Origin: Bifidobacterium pseudolongum subsp. globosum
GTDB taxonomy: Bacteria; Actinomycetota; Actinomycetes; Actinomycetales; Bifidobacteriaceae
Assembly: GCF_000741295.1 (NCBI RefSeq)
Contig: NZ_JGZG01000001.1
Span: 170,609 to 234,608 of the forward strand
Direction: 5' to 3'
DNA: 64,000 nucleotides
Shown here: positions 1 through 8,172 of the stretch, piece by piece
Position numbering within the stretch: the stretch's first letter is position 1
How the letters are laid out: the number at the start of each line of letters is the position of its first letter
Notes under the pieces: generated by a model
The model's database searches: none
What the model saw: the letters and a program-made list of their open reading frames with translations, nothing else
Told to the model about the DNA's origin: nothing
Position numbers and translations under genes: made by a program

Positions 1-483
1 GCGCAGCATGACCCGCGCGCGCTTGCCCAGACGGCGCGCGATCGTGGCGATGCGCGCCGGCTCGTCCGGCTCGTCGATCACGATCTTCGCGAAACCTTCG
101 GTGATCGCGAGCTCGATCTCCGCGTCCGACTTGTTGTTGCCGTGCAGCACCAGGCGCCGCCCCGGCACGCCGGCGGCGAGCGCGATGCGCATCTCCCCCA
201 TCGTGCACGTGTCCACGTAGAGCCCCGCTTCGGTGACGATGCGCGCCATCTCCTTGGAGAGGAACGCCTTGCCGGCGTAGCTCACGTGCGTCGTCGTCGT
301 GCTGAACGCGTGCGCGGCGGCCGCGGCGAACCGCCGGGCGCGCGCACGCACTTCGTCGAGGTCGAGCACGTAGAGCGGCGAGCCGAAGTCGTTGAGCAGT
401 TGCTCGGCGGTGATGCCGTGGAATGCGATGGCGCCCTGTGCGTCGCGCGCGGTGGCCTCGGGCCAGATCGGGGTGATGCCCAT
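1..483 (-). CDS. lysA: Diaminopimelate decarboxylase, 5' part (cut by window edge)
   Basis: The reading frame starts at ATG 483-481 and runs off the left edge without a stop, so about 161 N-terminal residues are present. It would convert meso-diaminopimelate to lysine with PLP in the cytoplasm. The PLP-lysine region of fold-type III decarboxylases is visible as SYAGKAFLSKEMARIV, followed by GLYVDTCTMGEM and HGNNKSDAEIELA, which are typical of LysA barrels. A Shine-Dalgarno AGAGGAA precedes the ATG. The gene begins 12 nt after argS on the same strand, the usual argS-lysA order of actinobacteria, so the two are probably cotranscribed. Confidence 0.93.
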   Translation of the reverse strand, partial: MGITPIWPEATARDAQGAIAFHGITAEQLLNDFGSPLYVLDLDEVRARARRFAAAAAHAFSTTTTHVSYAGKAFLSKEMARIVTEAGLYVDTCTMGEMRIALAAGVPGRRLVLHGNNKSDAEIELAITEGFAKIVIDEPDEPARIATIARRLGKRARVMLR

Positions 484-495
484 GGTGTTCCTCTC

Positions 496-2292
496 TCACA
501 TCTTGTCTGGCGCGGTCACGCCGAGCAGGTCGAGCCCTGCGGCGATGACGGTCTGCACGGCGTCGTTGAGGCGCAAACGCGCGGCGGAGCGAGCGGGCTC
601 CGGGCATTTGGCAATGCGCGTGGCCTCGCGCGTCGCCTCGTCGGTGCGCTCTTCGGGTTCGGTGAGTGCCACGGGCACGACGCGCTCCACGTTGTACCAC
701 TTGTGGTAGGCGGCGGCCAGGTCTTCCAGATAGTGCGCGACACGGTGCGGGGCGCGCATGTCGCCGGCCTGCGCGAGCGCGGCGGGCCATTGCGCGAGCA
801 GCGCGAGCACCTCACCGTCGGCCTCGGTGTCGAGGAGCGACAGGTCGGCGTCTTCGCGCGTGATGTTCGCGGCGGCGGCGTTGCGGTCCACGTTGCAGGA
901 GCGCGCGTGCGCGTACTGCACGTAATAGACCGGGTTGTCGTTGGAGTGCGAGGCGAGCAGGTCGAGGTCGATGTCGACGGGCGAGTTGTAGTCGGTGCGC
1001 GCGAGCGAGTAGCGTGAGGCGTCGACGCCGATCGCGTCGATGAGGTCGTCGATGGTGACGACGTTGCCGGCGCGCTTGCTCATGCGCACGGCCTTGCCGT
1101 TTTTCATGACGTTGACGAGCTGTCCGATGAGGATCTGCATGTTCTCGCCGGGCTTGTCGCCGAACGCGGCGCACATGGCCATCATGCGGCCGATGTAGCC
1201 GTGGTGGTCGGCGCCGAGCATGTAGATCGCCACGTCCGCTGGGTGGTCCTTGCGGTGGCGCTTGTTGCGGTAGTAGGCGATGTCGGCGGCGAAGTACGCG
1301 TAGTTGCCGTCGGATTTGATGATGACGCGGTCTTTGTCGTCGCCGTGTTTCGTCGATGCGAACCATGTGGCGCCGTCCTGTTCGTAGATGTCGCCGCGTG
1401 CGCGCAGGTCGTCGATCGCCTTCTCGACCTCGCCGTCTTCGTACAGGCTGTTCTCGTGGAACCAGACGTCGAACTTGACGCGGAATTCCTGCATCGAATG
1501 GCGGATTTCGTCGAACATCATCGGCACGGCGCGCTTGCGGAACTCTTCGCGCTGCGTGGAGTCGCCTTCGCCGAGCGGCTCGCCCTTCTCGTCGGTGCCG
1601 CCGTCGACGCGCGGCAGATCGAGGATGTCGATGCCATCGGCGTCCGCTTCGGCGATTACTCGGCGCGCGATCTCGTCGATGTAGGCGCCCTTGTAGCCGT
1701 CGACCGGCGTCGGCTCGCCGTGGGCGGCCGCGACGAGCGACTTGGCGAAGCGGTTGATCTGCTCGCCGTGGTCGTTGAAGTAGTATTCGCGCACGACTTC
1801 GGCGCCGTTCGCTTCGAGCACGCGGGCCATCGAGTCGCCCACGGCCGCCCAGCGCGTGCCGCCGATGTGGATCGGGCCGGTTGGGTTGGCGGAGACGAAT
1901 TCAAGATTGAGCGTTTTGCCGCTCAGGTGCTCGTTCTTGCCGAAGGCCGCGCCGTCGGCGAGCACCTGATCCACCACAGCGGCGGCGGACGCGGAGTCAA
2001 GGGTGATGTTGATGAAGCCGGGGCCTGCGACTTCCACGCACGCGATGCCATCGGCGTCGTTCATCAGCGTCTGGAACGCCTCGGCGAGCTCACGCGGCTT
2101 CATGCCGGCCTTCTTGGCGAGCTGCATGGCGGCGTTTGACGCCCAGTCGCCGTGCGCGCGGTCCTTGGGGCGCATCACAGCGAACTTGGCTGGTTCGGGG
2201 ATTTGGTCGGCGGTCAGATTGCCGGCTTTGCCACTCGCAACAAGCTCTTGGGCAACGCCGTATATCAGGTCACTTAATGCTTCTGGACTCAT
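496..2292 (-). CDS. argS: Arginyl-tRNA synthetase
   Basis: This 598-residue class I synthetase charges tRNA-Arg. The HIGH motif is the variant HIGG in SANPTGPIHIGGTRW near residue 140, and the KMSKS-like loop is MSKRAGNVVTIDDL near residue 375. The N-terminal additional domain and the C-terminal DALR anticodon domain, ending in LDLLGVTAPDKM, are both present, and the length is normal for the family. There is no Shine-Dalgarno. Instead TAGACT lies 7 nt before the ATG, suggesting a leaderless transcript that continues into lysA. A tRNA-Arg gene lies 0.6 kb upstream on the same strand. Confidence 0.97.
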   Translation of the reverse strand: MSPEALSDLIYGVAQELVASGKAGNLTADQIPEPAKFAVMRPKDRAHGDWASNAAMQLAKKAGMKPRELAEAFQTLMNDADGIACVEVAGPGFINITLDSASAAAVVDQVLADGAAFGKNEHLSGKTLNLEFVSANPTGPIHIGGTRWAAVGDSMARVLEANGAEVVREYYFNDHGEQINRFAKSLVAAAHGEPTPVDGYKGAYIDEIARRVIAEADADGIDILDLPRVDGGTDEKGEPLGEGDSTQREEFRKRAVPMMFDEIRHSMQEFRVKFDVWFHENSLYEDGEVEKAIDDLRARGDIYEQDGATWFASTKHGDDKDRVIIKSDGNYAYFAADIAYYRNKRHRKDHPADVAIYMLGADHHGYIGRMMAMCAAFGDKPGENMQILIGQLVNVMKNGKAVRMSKRAGNVVTIDDLIDAIGVDASRYSLARTDYNSPVDIDLDLLASHSNDNPVYYVQYAHARSCNVDRNAAAANITREDADLSLLDTEADGEVLALLAQWPAALAQAGDMRAPHRVAHYLEDLAAAYHKWYNVERVVPVALTEPEERTDEATREATRIAKCPEPARSAARLRLNDAVQTVIAAGLDLLGVTAPDKM

Positions 2293-2299
2293 GCAGACA

Positions 2300-2305
2300 A
2301 GTCTA
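2300..2305 (-). promoter_or_regulatory. Putative -10 box of argS (leaderless)
   Basis: TAGACT on the minus strand, 7 nt before the argS ATG, with no ribosome binding site between. A transcript starting about 7 nt after the -10 would begin at the start codon. No good -35 box is seen. Confidence 0.6.
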
Positions 2306-2368
2306 GCGGGAGAGCAGACAGAAACCGGCGGCCGTCCGCAGTCGCGGACGGCCGCCGGTGGCGCGCGA

Positions 2369-2770
2369 TCACTCCGATTCGGGGCTCACGGCGATCACGT
2401 CGATTTCGACGAGCGCGCCCTTGGGGATCATGTTGTTGCCGAATGCCACGCGCGCGGGCTTGACCGTGGCGGTGAACGCCTTGGCATACACGGCGTCCAC
2501 GTCGGCGAAATCCTCCACATTGCGCAGATAGATTGTGGCACGGCACACGTGTTCGAAGCCACAGCCGGCGGCGTCGAGGATGTGCTTGATGTTCTTGAGC
2601 GCGCGGTCGGCCTGTTCGGCGGCGGTCACACCGTCGAGCTCGCCGGTGGCCGGGTCGATGCCGAGCTGGCCCGAGACGAACACGAAGCCGTTCGCCTTCA
2701 CGGCCTGGCTGTATGCGCCGAGCGCGGCCGGCGCCTCCGTCGTGGCGATCGCCTGGAGATTTTCGTACAT
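2369..2770 (-). CDS. ridA: RidA/YjgF-family enamine/imine deaminase
   Basis: A 133-residue protein of the Rid family, which hydrolyses reactive enamine/imine intermediates released by PLP enzymes. Family features are APAALGAYSQAVKANGFVFV at the N-terminus, SGQLGIDPATGEL, and the C-terminal block with Arg (VCRATIYLRNVEDFADVD) and GALVEIDVIAV. The conserved Arg expected for imine hydrolysis is present in CRATIYL. The ATG at 2770 was chosen because AAAGGAA precedes it by 6 nt and the protein then has the usual length of about 130 residues; the longer in-frame ORF has no support. It is a single gene between argS and tRNA-Arg. Confidence 0.93.
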   Translation of the reverse strand: MYENLQAIATTEAPAALGAYSQAVKANGFVFVSGQLGIDPATGELDGVTAAEQADRALKNIKHILDAAGCGFEHVCRATIYLRNVEDFADVDAVYAKAFTATVKPARVAFGNNMIPKGALVEIDVIAVSPESE

Positions 2771-2911
2771 AGCGGTTCCTTTCGTAAGGCTCATGCAGTC
2801 GGCATTGTACGGTCCGCATTGTTGCGCGCAAGTGGCATCGGCCACGTTGTGGGCATCCCTTCACCACAGGCAGCGCCCCATTGCAGCAGGTGGTGTGTTG
2901 ATCCAAGATGG

Positions 2912-2984
2912 TGGGCTCGATGGGATTCGAACCCACGACCTTTCGCTCCGGAGGCGAACGCTCTATCCACTGAGCTACGAGCCC
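2912..2984 (-). tRNA. tRNA-Arg, anticodon CCG
   Basis: A complete cloverleaf is visible: acceptor GGGCTCG/CGAGCCC with A73, D arm AGCTCAGTGGATAGAGC, anticodon loop CTCCGGA giving CCG, and T arm GTGGG-TTCGAAT-CCCAT (with one imperfect pair). CCA is not encoded, as the acceptor is followed by CC then A-T rich DNA. It reads CGG codons. Confidence 0.96.
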
Positions 2985-3076
2985 GCACCACTGCCCTACT
3001 TTACACGAACGGCGGACGTGTGCGGCGCACCGTGTTCACTCCGCGCACGGCTGGCAGTGCTTTTCGCCGTGGACAT

Positions 3077-3082
3077 TACACT
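3077..3082 (+). promoter_or_regulatory. Putative -10 box of the CYTH gene (leaderless)
   Basis: TACACT lies 6 nt before the ATG of the CYTH-domain gene and there is no Shine-Dalgarno. This matches the pattern of argS, valS and others in the window. Confidence 0.5.
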
Positions 3083-3088
3083 GGGACT

Positions 3089-3742
3089 ATGGCAATGGAT
3101 ATGGGCGGATTGGGCGATATTGGCGGCACGAGCGACTTTCAGTTCGCGCGCCGGTTCTTCTGCCGCGAACTGCCGGACGAATTCGACGACGGCGACGCCC
3201 CTACACTGATTGTGCAAAGCTATTTCGTGCACGAAGACGACTACGCGCTGCGCATACGGCTGCAGACGCGCGCGGTGCGCGTGCCGATGAGCGCGGGGCT
3301 CGACCCGAAGGCGGTGCTCGAACGGTACCGCGACGATTTCCGCGAGGCCACGCTCACCGTCAAAGGCCCCTCGCGCGGCGGCACGCGGTACGAGGCGCAA
3401 CGCAGCATCGATTCGCGCGTGGCCGCGGAGATCATGCTGCGCGGCGGCGACCTCATCATCAAGAACCGCACAAGTGTGTGGATCGGCGCAGATGGATGGA
3501 ACATCGACGTGTTCGGCGGCGCGAACGCCCCGCTCGTCATCGCCGAAGCGGAGCGCAGCACGCCGGTCACGAATCTGATCATCCCGCGCTTCTGCATCAC
3601 CGAGATCACCGACCAGTCGCGCTTCAGCAACGACAGTCTCTCGTGGAGGCCGTTCAGTCAGTGGAGCAGCGGGTTCGAGCGTGAATTGCGCGAGACGGGC
3701 CCGCAGTTCCAGCAGGTCTTCGGCACCAACACCCTCGAATAG
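3089..3742 (+). CDS. CYTH-like domain protein (triphosphate tunnel family), putative
   Basis: A 217-residue soluble protein with no signal peptide. The first half is rich in alternating charged beta strands (RRFFCRELPDEFDD, DDYALRIRLQTRAVRVP, ATLTVKGPSRGGTRYEAQR), the layout of CYTH/triphosphate tunnel proteins, which bind triphosphates and metal ions. The C-terminal half (VWIGADGWNIDVFGG, LVIAEAER, PRFCITEITDQSRFSND) matches the late CYTH strands, including E of IAEAE and the D.RFSN end. The start is ATG 3089, placed by TACACT 6 nt upstream; the much longer open frame to the left crosses tRNA-Arg and is not coding. Substrate unknown. Confidence 0.75.
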   Translation: MAMDMGGLGDIGGTSDFQFARRFFCRELPDEFDDGDAPTLIVQSYFVHEDDYALRIRLQTRAVRVPMSAGLDPKAVLERYRDDFREATLTVKGPSRGGTRYEAQRSIDSRVAAEIMLRGGDLIIKNRTSVWIGADGWNIDVFGGANAPLVIAEAERSTPVTNLIIPRFCITEITDQSRFSNDSLSWRPFSQWSSGFERELRETGPQFQQVFGTNTLE

Positions 3743-3748
3743 TCGCGC

Positions 3749-4699
3749 TCAGTACATGAGGGTGGCGAGGCGGCGGCGCGCGGCGGCCAAGCGCTCGTCG
3801 GACGACTCGGGGATCAGGAAGTACTCGAGCAGGCGCTGGCGCACCGGCTCCAGGTCGGCGCGGTGCGTGCCGGCGAAGTCGAGCAGACGGCTGAACGCGT
3901 CCTGAATCTGGCCACCGATCATGTCCACGTCGGCGACCGCGAGCTGGGCCTGCACATCGTCGGGATTCGCCGCGGCGGCCTCACGCACTTCGCGCACGTC
4001 CGCGTTGGCGGAACGCGCGAGCAGCAGTGCCTTGGCACGCTCACGCTGGGCGAGCGTATCGGACGGGTCCGCCTCGAGCACCTGCTCGTATGCGGCGGCG
4101 GCGCCGGCATAGTCGCCGGACTGCGCCAAGCGGTGCGCTTCGGCGTGCGCGGCCGGCACTTGCGGTTCGGTCTGCTGCGCGGAGGCATCGCCGTCGGAAG
4201 GCTCGATGTACGGCGCCGTGCCGGTCACGCCAGCCTGCGCAGCCACCTGCACGAGCTGCGGTAGCACCTGCGAGGTGATCTGCGTGAGCTCCTCGTTGGA
4301 AGGCACGCCCTGCAGGATCGGCATGGGGCGGCCGCCGATCAGCGCGAACAGCGCCGGTGCGCCTTGCACGCCGAAGGCTTGGGCGATCGCCGGATCCTTG
4401 GCCACGTCGACGCGCGCGAGCTGCAGCTGGCCGTTCATCGAGTTGATGGCGTCGCCGAGCGCCTGCGCCATGGGGAACAGGCGGTCGTCGGTCGGCACCC
4501 ACATGAGCATCACAATCGGGAAGGTGGCGGACGATTGCACCACCGATTCGAAGTTGGTTTCGGAGACGTCGATCACATAGCCGCCGGCGGCCGGCGCTCC
4601 CCCGGCCTGCCCAGGCTCCGCCTTGACCTGATGCTGGAGCGCCGTCAGATCGACCGCGCCCGCGAGCGAGATGCCCGGCTTGAATTCCTTGTCTGCCAT
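3749..4699 (-). CDS. Thioredoxin-fold/TPR co-chaperone (CnoX/YbbN-like)
   Basis: A 316-residue cytoplasmic protein. Residues about 50-155 form a thioredoxin fold (VVQSSATFPIVMLMWVPTDD, LARVDVAKDPAIAQAFGVQG, PALFALIGGRPM), but there is no CXXC motif: the active-site position reads WVPTDDR. Residues about 190-316 contain tetratricopeptide helices (AEAHRLAQSGDYAGAAAAYE, VLEADPSDTLAQRERAKALL). This domain order is that of YbbN/CnoX proteins, which act as chaperone holdases rather than as disulfide reductases. Start ATG 4699 is preceded by AGAGG; the upstream in-frame extension has no RBS. Converges on the CYTH gene with 6 nt between the stops. Confidence 0.88.
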   Translation of the reverse strand: MADKEFKPGISLAGAVDLTALQHQVKAEPGQAGGAPAAGGYVIDVSETNFESVVQSSATFPIVMLMWVPTDDRLFPMAQALGDAINSMNGQLQLARVDVAKDPAIAQAFGVQGAPALFALIGGRPMPILQGVPSNEELTQITSQVLPQLVQVAAQAGVTGTAPYIEPSDGDASAQQTEPQVPAAHAEAHRLAQSGDYAGAAAAYEQVLEADPSDTLAQRERAKALLLARSANADVREVREAAAANPDDVQAQLAVADVDMIGGQIQDAFSRLLDFAGTHRADLEPVRQRLLEYFLIPESSDERLAAARRRLATLMY

Positions 4700-4787
4700 A
4701 TTGCCTCTTTTCTGCGCGGCGAAGCGTTCGCCGCCTGATTGCACATGTGCCTCAAGTCTACTGGCCGGCCAGCTCAGCCGGCGTGGC

Positions 4788-5792
4788 TCAGACGGCCTCC
4801 ACCTTGACCGGCTGGCGTTCGGCGCCCACCGTGGTGATCTGCGCGCCCGATTTGGCCGGCGGAATGTACATGGCGATCACGTTCACGTACGTCACCTTCA
4901 TCGTGCTCGTGGCCTTGCCGTCGCCGAACAGCGCGCGCTCCGAATCCGAGGCTGGCAGAGACTCACGCCCTTCGCCCGCGGTGCGCGTCCACACCGAGTT
5001 GATCTGCGCCACGACCAGATCGCCGCCTTCGGAGGAGCGCATGATCTGCATCTGGCCGTCCACCGGCGTGAACGTCTGCTCCTGCGACCCCTTGTTGCGT
5101 TCCATGCCCTGCTGCACGGTCTGCGAAAGGTTCTGCAGATCCTGCCGGAAGTAATCGTCGGCGAAATCGCCCGCATATTGGCTCTTCGTGCCGTTCTGCA
5201 GCACGTCCGCGTACCGCTGCACGGCCTGTTCGGGGGTCATCACCAGGTTCTCGTCGGTGGGGTGCCCCATCTGCGAGCCGATGTTCGGCACGGTGAACTT
5301 GGGCATTTCCACGCCTTGGAACAAGCGGGCCACACCCCACAGTTTGTAGTTTTCGCGCGCGTCGCCCTGCGTAAAGACGAGCAGGCGCTTCGACTGCTGG
5401 TCTTCGGTGGTCGTGGTGATCGAGAACACACTGCGCGGCCAGCCGTTGTCGGTAGGGATCACGGTCTGCGTGATGTCGGTGGGGATTGTGGTCTTGGGGT
5501 CGAGCTTGCCGGTTTTCTGCGCCACCTGCAGTTCACTTGTGCGGATCTCCAATTCGGGGCCCGACATCGCCTGTCCGAGGTTCGCGGGGTTCTTCTGCTC
5601 GTTGCAATCCTCGATTGTCTTGAGCAGCGCCTCGCGCATCTCCTGCTCCTGGTCTTCGGTCAGGTCGGGGTTCGCGCTTGCCGATTCGGTCGGCGCACTG
5701 ACGGTGGGAATCTGCCCTTCGCATGCCGCCAGCGAGACGGTCATGCCCAATGCGATCACCGCGGCCGCGACAGCCAGTGGACTACGTTTCAT
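4788..5792 (-). CDS. Putative lipoprotein of unknown function
   Basis: A 334-residue protein with a lipoprotein signal peptide: KR, a hydrophobic stretch, then the lipobox SLAAC at about residue 24, so it should be anchored outside the membrane. The mature part is Glu/Gln rich at first (DLTEDQEQEMREALLKTIED), then mixed alpha/beta without a family I can name. The ATG at 5792 has AAGGAGA 8 nt upstream and overlaps the stop of the preceding membrane-protein gene, so the two are translationally coupled. A GTG one codon earlier is possible. The partner gene is likely a functional clue: membrane protein plus lipoprotein. Confidence 0.85.
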   Translation of the reverse strand: MKRSPLAVAAAVIALGMTVSLAACEGQIPTVSAPTESASANPDLTEDQEQEMREALLKTIEDCNEQKNPANLGQAMSGPELEIRTSELQVAQKTGKLDPKTTIPTDITQTVIPTDNGWPRSVFSITTTTEDQQSKRLLVFTQGDARENYKLWGVARLFQGVEMPKFTVPNIGSQMGHPTDENLVMTPEQAVQRYADVLQNGTKSQYAGDFADDYFRQDLQNLSQTVQQGMERNKGSQEQTFTPVDGQMQIMRSSEGGDLVVAQINSVWTRTAGEGRESLPASDSERALFGDGKATSTMKVTYVNVIAMYIPPAKSGAQITTVGAERQPVKVEAV

Positions 5793-7051
5793 CACTCGTT
5801 CTCCTTGCCCTCGGATTGGTCCGCACTGGGCTGGTCCTCGACCACGGCCGTCTCGGTTTCGACCACCTCGGCTCCAGCGGGTTCTGCGGTGTTTTCCGCT
5901 GTGTCTTCTGCCGCCGGTTCGGCGCCCACTTCCTGCGCGAGGCGCGCGAAATACGCCTGCAGTTCGTCGGCCGAAATGACCGACGTCGTCTCGCCTTCGG
6001 CGTCGTGCTCCGCCGTCTCGCCGCCGGCGTTGCGGTTCGCGTGTTCGGCCACGATGTTGCGTGCGCCGGGGTCGACCACGGTGGGCGCGCCCTGCTGCCC
6101 GGACTCGTCTTCGGCGGCGCCGGCATGGCGGCCGTGGCGGGCCGAGCCCTTCGCCCCCGCCTTCTTCGGGCGCGGCTTGAGCGCCGCGAACGTGCCGGCG
6201 AGCGCCGCGCCGATCGTCGGCTCATCGGCGGACTTCGCCGCCTTGGGCTTGGCTTGCGCAGACTCCGTCTGCTTCTTGCGACGGGTGTGCGGCTCCATCG
6301 CGAAGACGGATGCGGAGAGCACCGCGAGCACCGCGCACAGGCCACCGCCGAAATACCACGGCAGTGCGAAGTCGGGCACGCGTTGGCGCACCCAGTGCAT
6401 GCTGAGGTCCGCGCTCGGGGTCTTGGTGCCGAAGTCGATGAGCATGACCTGCGCCGGCTGTGCGCTGTTCAAGTGCATGGATGCGGATGTGCCGCCACAT
6501 TCGACCTGCGACCACATGTCCGAATCCGCGAACGCGACCTGGTTCTGCGACGCTGAGGCGGTGCCCTTGGCTTGCTCTTCGCTCGTGGAGAGGGCCTGCC
6601 ATGTGCTCAGGCCGGTCACGCGCACGTATGGTTCGCCGGCGAGCCACCCGGACACGTCTTTCGCCGACCCGACAGCCATGCACACCTGTGGTTCGGTTTG
6701 GGCCTGTTGGTCTTGCGAAGTTTGCTGATTTTGTGAATCTTCTGACGCGTCTGCGCCGGTTTCGGTGCCGTTCGACGACGCGGTTCCGCCGTTGTCCGCG
6801 CTGACGGTGACGACCGCGTCGACGAGGTCGAGCACGCCCGGGTCGATGACGACGTATTGCGTGCTATGCGCCTGCGCGGTGGCGGTGATGTTGCGGCTGG
6901 GCTTCCAAACCGTTGCATTCAGTACGCCGAACACGATGCATGCCACGGCGAGCAATCCGAAGATGGGGGTGACGACGCCACGCATGATCCATGCGCGCCG
7001 TGTCGGCTTGGTGTGTTTGCGCGGCTGTTCCTGCGCCTCTTGGTCTGTCAT
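5792..7051 (-). CDS. Two-pass membrane protein with acidic cytoplasmic tail, unknown
   Basis: A 419-residue protein. A basic N-terminus (RKHTKPTRRAW) precedes TM1 at about residues 24-46, an extracellular domain of about 180 residues contains two Cys (CMAVG, VECGG) that could form a disulfide, TM2 is near residues 228-250 (WYFGGGLCAVLAVLSASVF), and a 165-residue tail with basic then Glu/Asp-rich segments faces the cytoplasm. No enzyme motif is seen. The start ATG 7051 is uncertain: an ATG at 7063 is also in frame and neither has a strong RBS. Overlaps the following lipoprotein gene by its stop codon. Confidence 0.8.
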   Translation of the reverse strand: MTDQEAQEQPRKHTKPTRRAWIMRGVVTPIFGLLAVACIVFGVLNATVWKPSRNITATAQAHSTQYVVIDPGVLDLVDAVVTVSADNGGTASSNGTETGADASEDSQNQQTSQDQQAQTEPQVCMAVGSAKDVSGWLAGEPYVRVTGLSTWQALSTSEEQAKGTASASQNQVAFADSDMWSQVECGGTSASMHLNSAQPAQVMLIDFGTKTPSADLSMHWVRQRVPDFALPWYFGGGLCAVLAVLSASVFAMEPHTRRKKQTESAQAKPKAAKSADEPTIGAALAGTFAALKPRPKKAGAKGSARHGRHAGAAEDESGQQGAPTVVDPGARNIVAEHANRNAGGETAEHDAEGETTSVISADELQAYFARLAQEVGAEPAAEDTAENTAEPAGAEVVETETAVVEDQPSADQSEGKENE

Positions 7052-7139
7052 CACGTGTCCCATTCTACAAAGTCGGCCCGGTGCCGGTCCGCGGTATGGC
7101 GGTGCACGCAAATCATGCCGGGACGATACTGTTATGGTT

Positions 7140-8111
7140 ATGCATTCAACTTCTTCTTCCATAGTAACTGTTCTCATGCGCACCGCCGCGGCCGTATGCA
7201 CCGCCGCGATGTGTATTTCGCTCGCGGCGTGTGGCGGCGATGACGTGAAGACCTCCGCCGGTCCGCAGAAACTGCCGCAGCTCACGGGCGTGACCGCCAA
7301 GGGCACGCCGGGAAAGAAGCCGGAAATCTCGTTCAAGACTCCGCTCTCGGTGGAAAACAATGCGACCGCCGTGTTGCAGGAGGGCGATGGCGAGGCGCTC
7401 AAGAATGGCGACCGCCTGTGTCTGCAGCTCACGCAGTACAGCCTCAAGACCGGCGAAGAGGTCGCCACCACGTGGGACACCAATGTGCCGGATTGCTCGC
7501 TCGTGTTCAATGAGTCCGACGAGCCGGGCAGCGCTGAAAGCGCCACGCTGGCGCAGATCGCGAACTCCACGCTCAAGGGCAAGAAGATCAACACCACGTT
7601 CGGCGTCGGCATCAACGACGGCAGCGGCGACAACCAGAACTACCTGCTCGTGGCCACCCCGGTCTCGCAGTCGAAGGACCTCGAGAAGGCCGAGGGCAAG
7701 AAGGTCAAGGATGTGCCGGCCGACCTGCCGAAAGTCACCACGGCCACCAACGGCAAGCCGTCGATCGACATGAACGGCTACAAGGGCAGCGACAAGCTCG
7801 TGGCGCAGACGCTCATCGAGGGCAATGGCCCGGAGATCACCGACGACACCTACGCCGCTGTGGTCAAGTACACCGGCTGGCTGCTTGACGGCAAGCAGTT
7901 CGATTCGTCGTGGGACCGCAACGACACCTTTACCGCCACGCTCAACGGCGGTGTGATCCAAGGCTGGATCGAAGGCCTGCGCGGCAAGAAGGTCGGCTCC
8001 CAGGTGCTGCTCGTCGTGCCGCCGGACCTTGGCTATGGCGACAAGGAGCAGGGTGAGATTCCCGCGAACTCGACGCTCGTCTTCGTCGTCGACATCCTCG
8101 CGAAGTACTGA
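7140..8111 (+). CDS. FKBP-type peptidyl-prolyl isomerase, lipoprotein
   Basis: A 323-residue exported protein. The signal peptide ends in the lipobox SLAACG. The C-terminal 100 residues are an FKBP domain: YAAVVKYTGWLLDGKQFDSS, GVIQGWIEGLRGKKVGSQ, VVPPDLGYGDKEQGEIPANS and TLVFVVDILAKY, with the binding-pocket residues Y, F, D, the VIQGW segment and Y preserved. The middle part (about 40-210) resembles a degenerate second FKBP domain (GDGEALKNGDRLCLQLTQYS). It probably folds secreted proteins outside the membrane. ATG 7140 was chosen because TACTGT lies 6 nt upstream; ATG 7134 is an alternative with no RBS. Confidence 0.9.
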   Translation: MHSTSSSIVTVLMRTAAAVCTAAMCISLAACGGDDVKTSAGPQKLPQLTGVTAKGTPGKKPEISFKTPLSVENNATAVLQEGDGEALKNGDRLCLQLTQYSLKTGEEVATTWDTNVPDCSLVFNESDEPGSAESATLAQIANSTLKGKKINTTFGVGINDGSGDNQNYLLVATPVSQSKDLEKAEGKKVKDVPADLPKVTTATNGKPSIDMNGYKGSDKLVAQTLIEGNGPEITDDTYAAVVKYTGWLLDGKQFDSSWDRNDTFTATLNGGVIQGWIEGLRGKKVGSQVLLVVPPDLGYGDKEQGEIPANSTLVFVVDILAKY

Positions 8112-8134
8112 TCTGCACCAATCCCCTCCCCTCA

Positions 8135-8172
8135 CGACTCCCTGCGTCTGTCAGAACAGACGCAGGGAGTCG
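8135..8172. terminator. Bidirectional hairpin between FKBP gene and nucS
   Basis: Perfect 17-bp inverted repeat with a 4-nt loop (CAGA), located between two convergent genes. It includes the nucS stop codon. TCTTCT follows on the plus strand. Confidence 0.85.

Noticed and set aside
2003..3742. Longer form of the CYTH protein starting inside argS
   Set aside because: It would cross tRNA-Arg and the RidA gene; only the last 217 residues look like protein.
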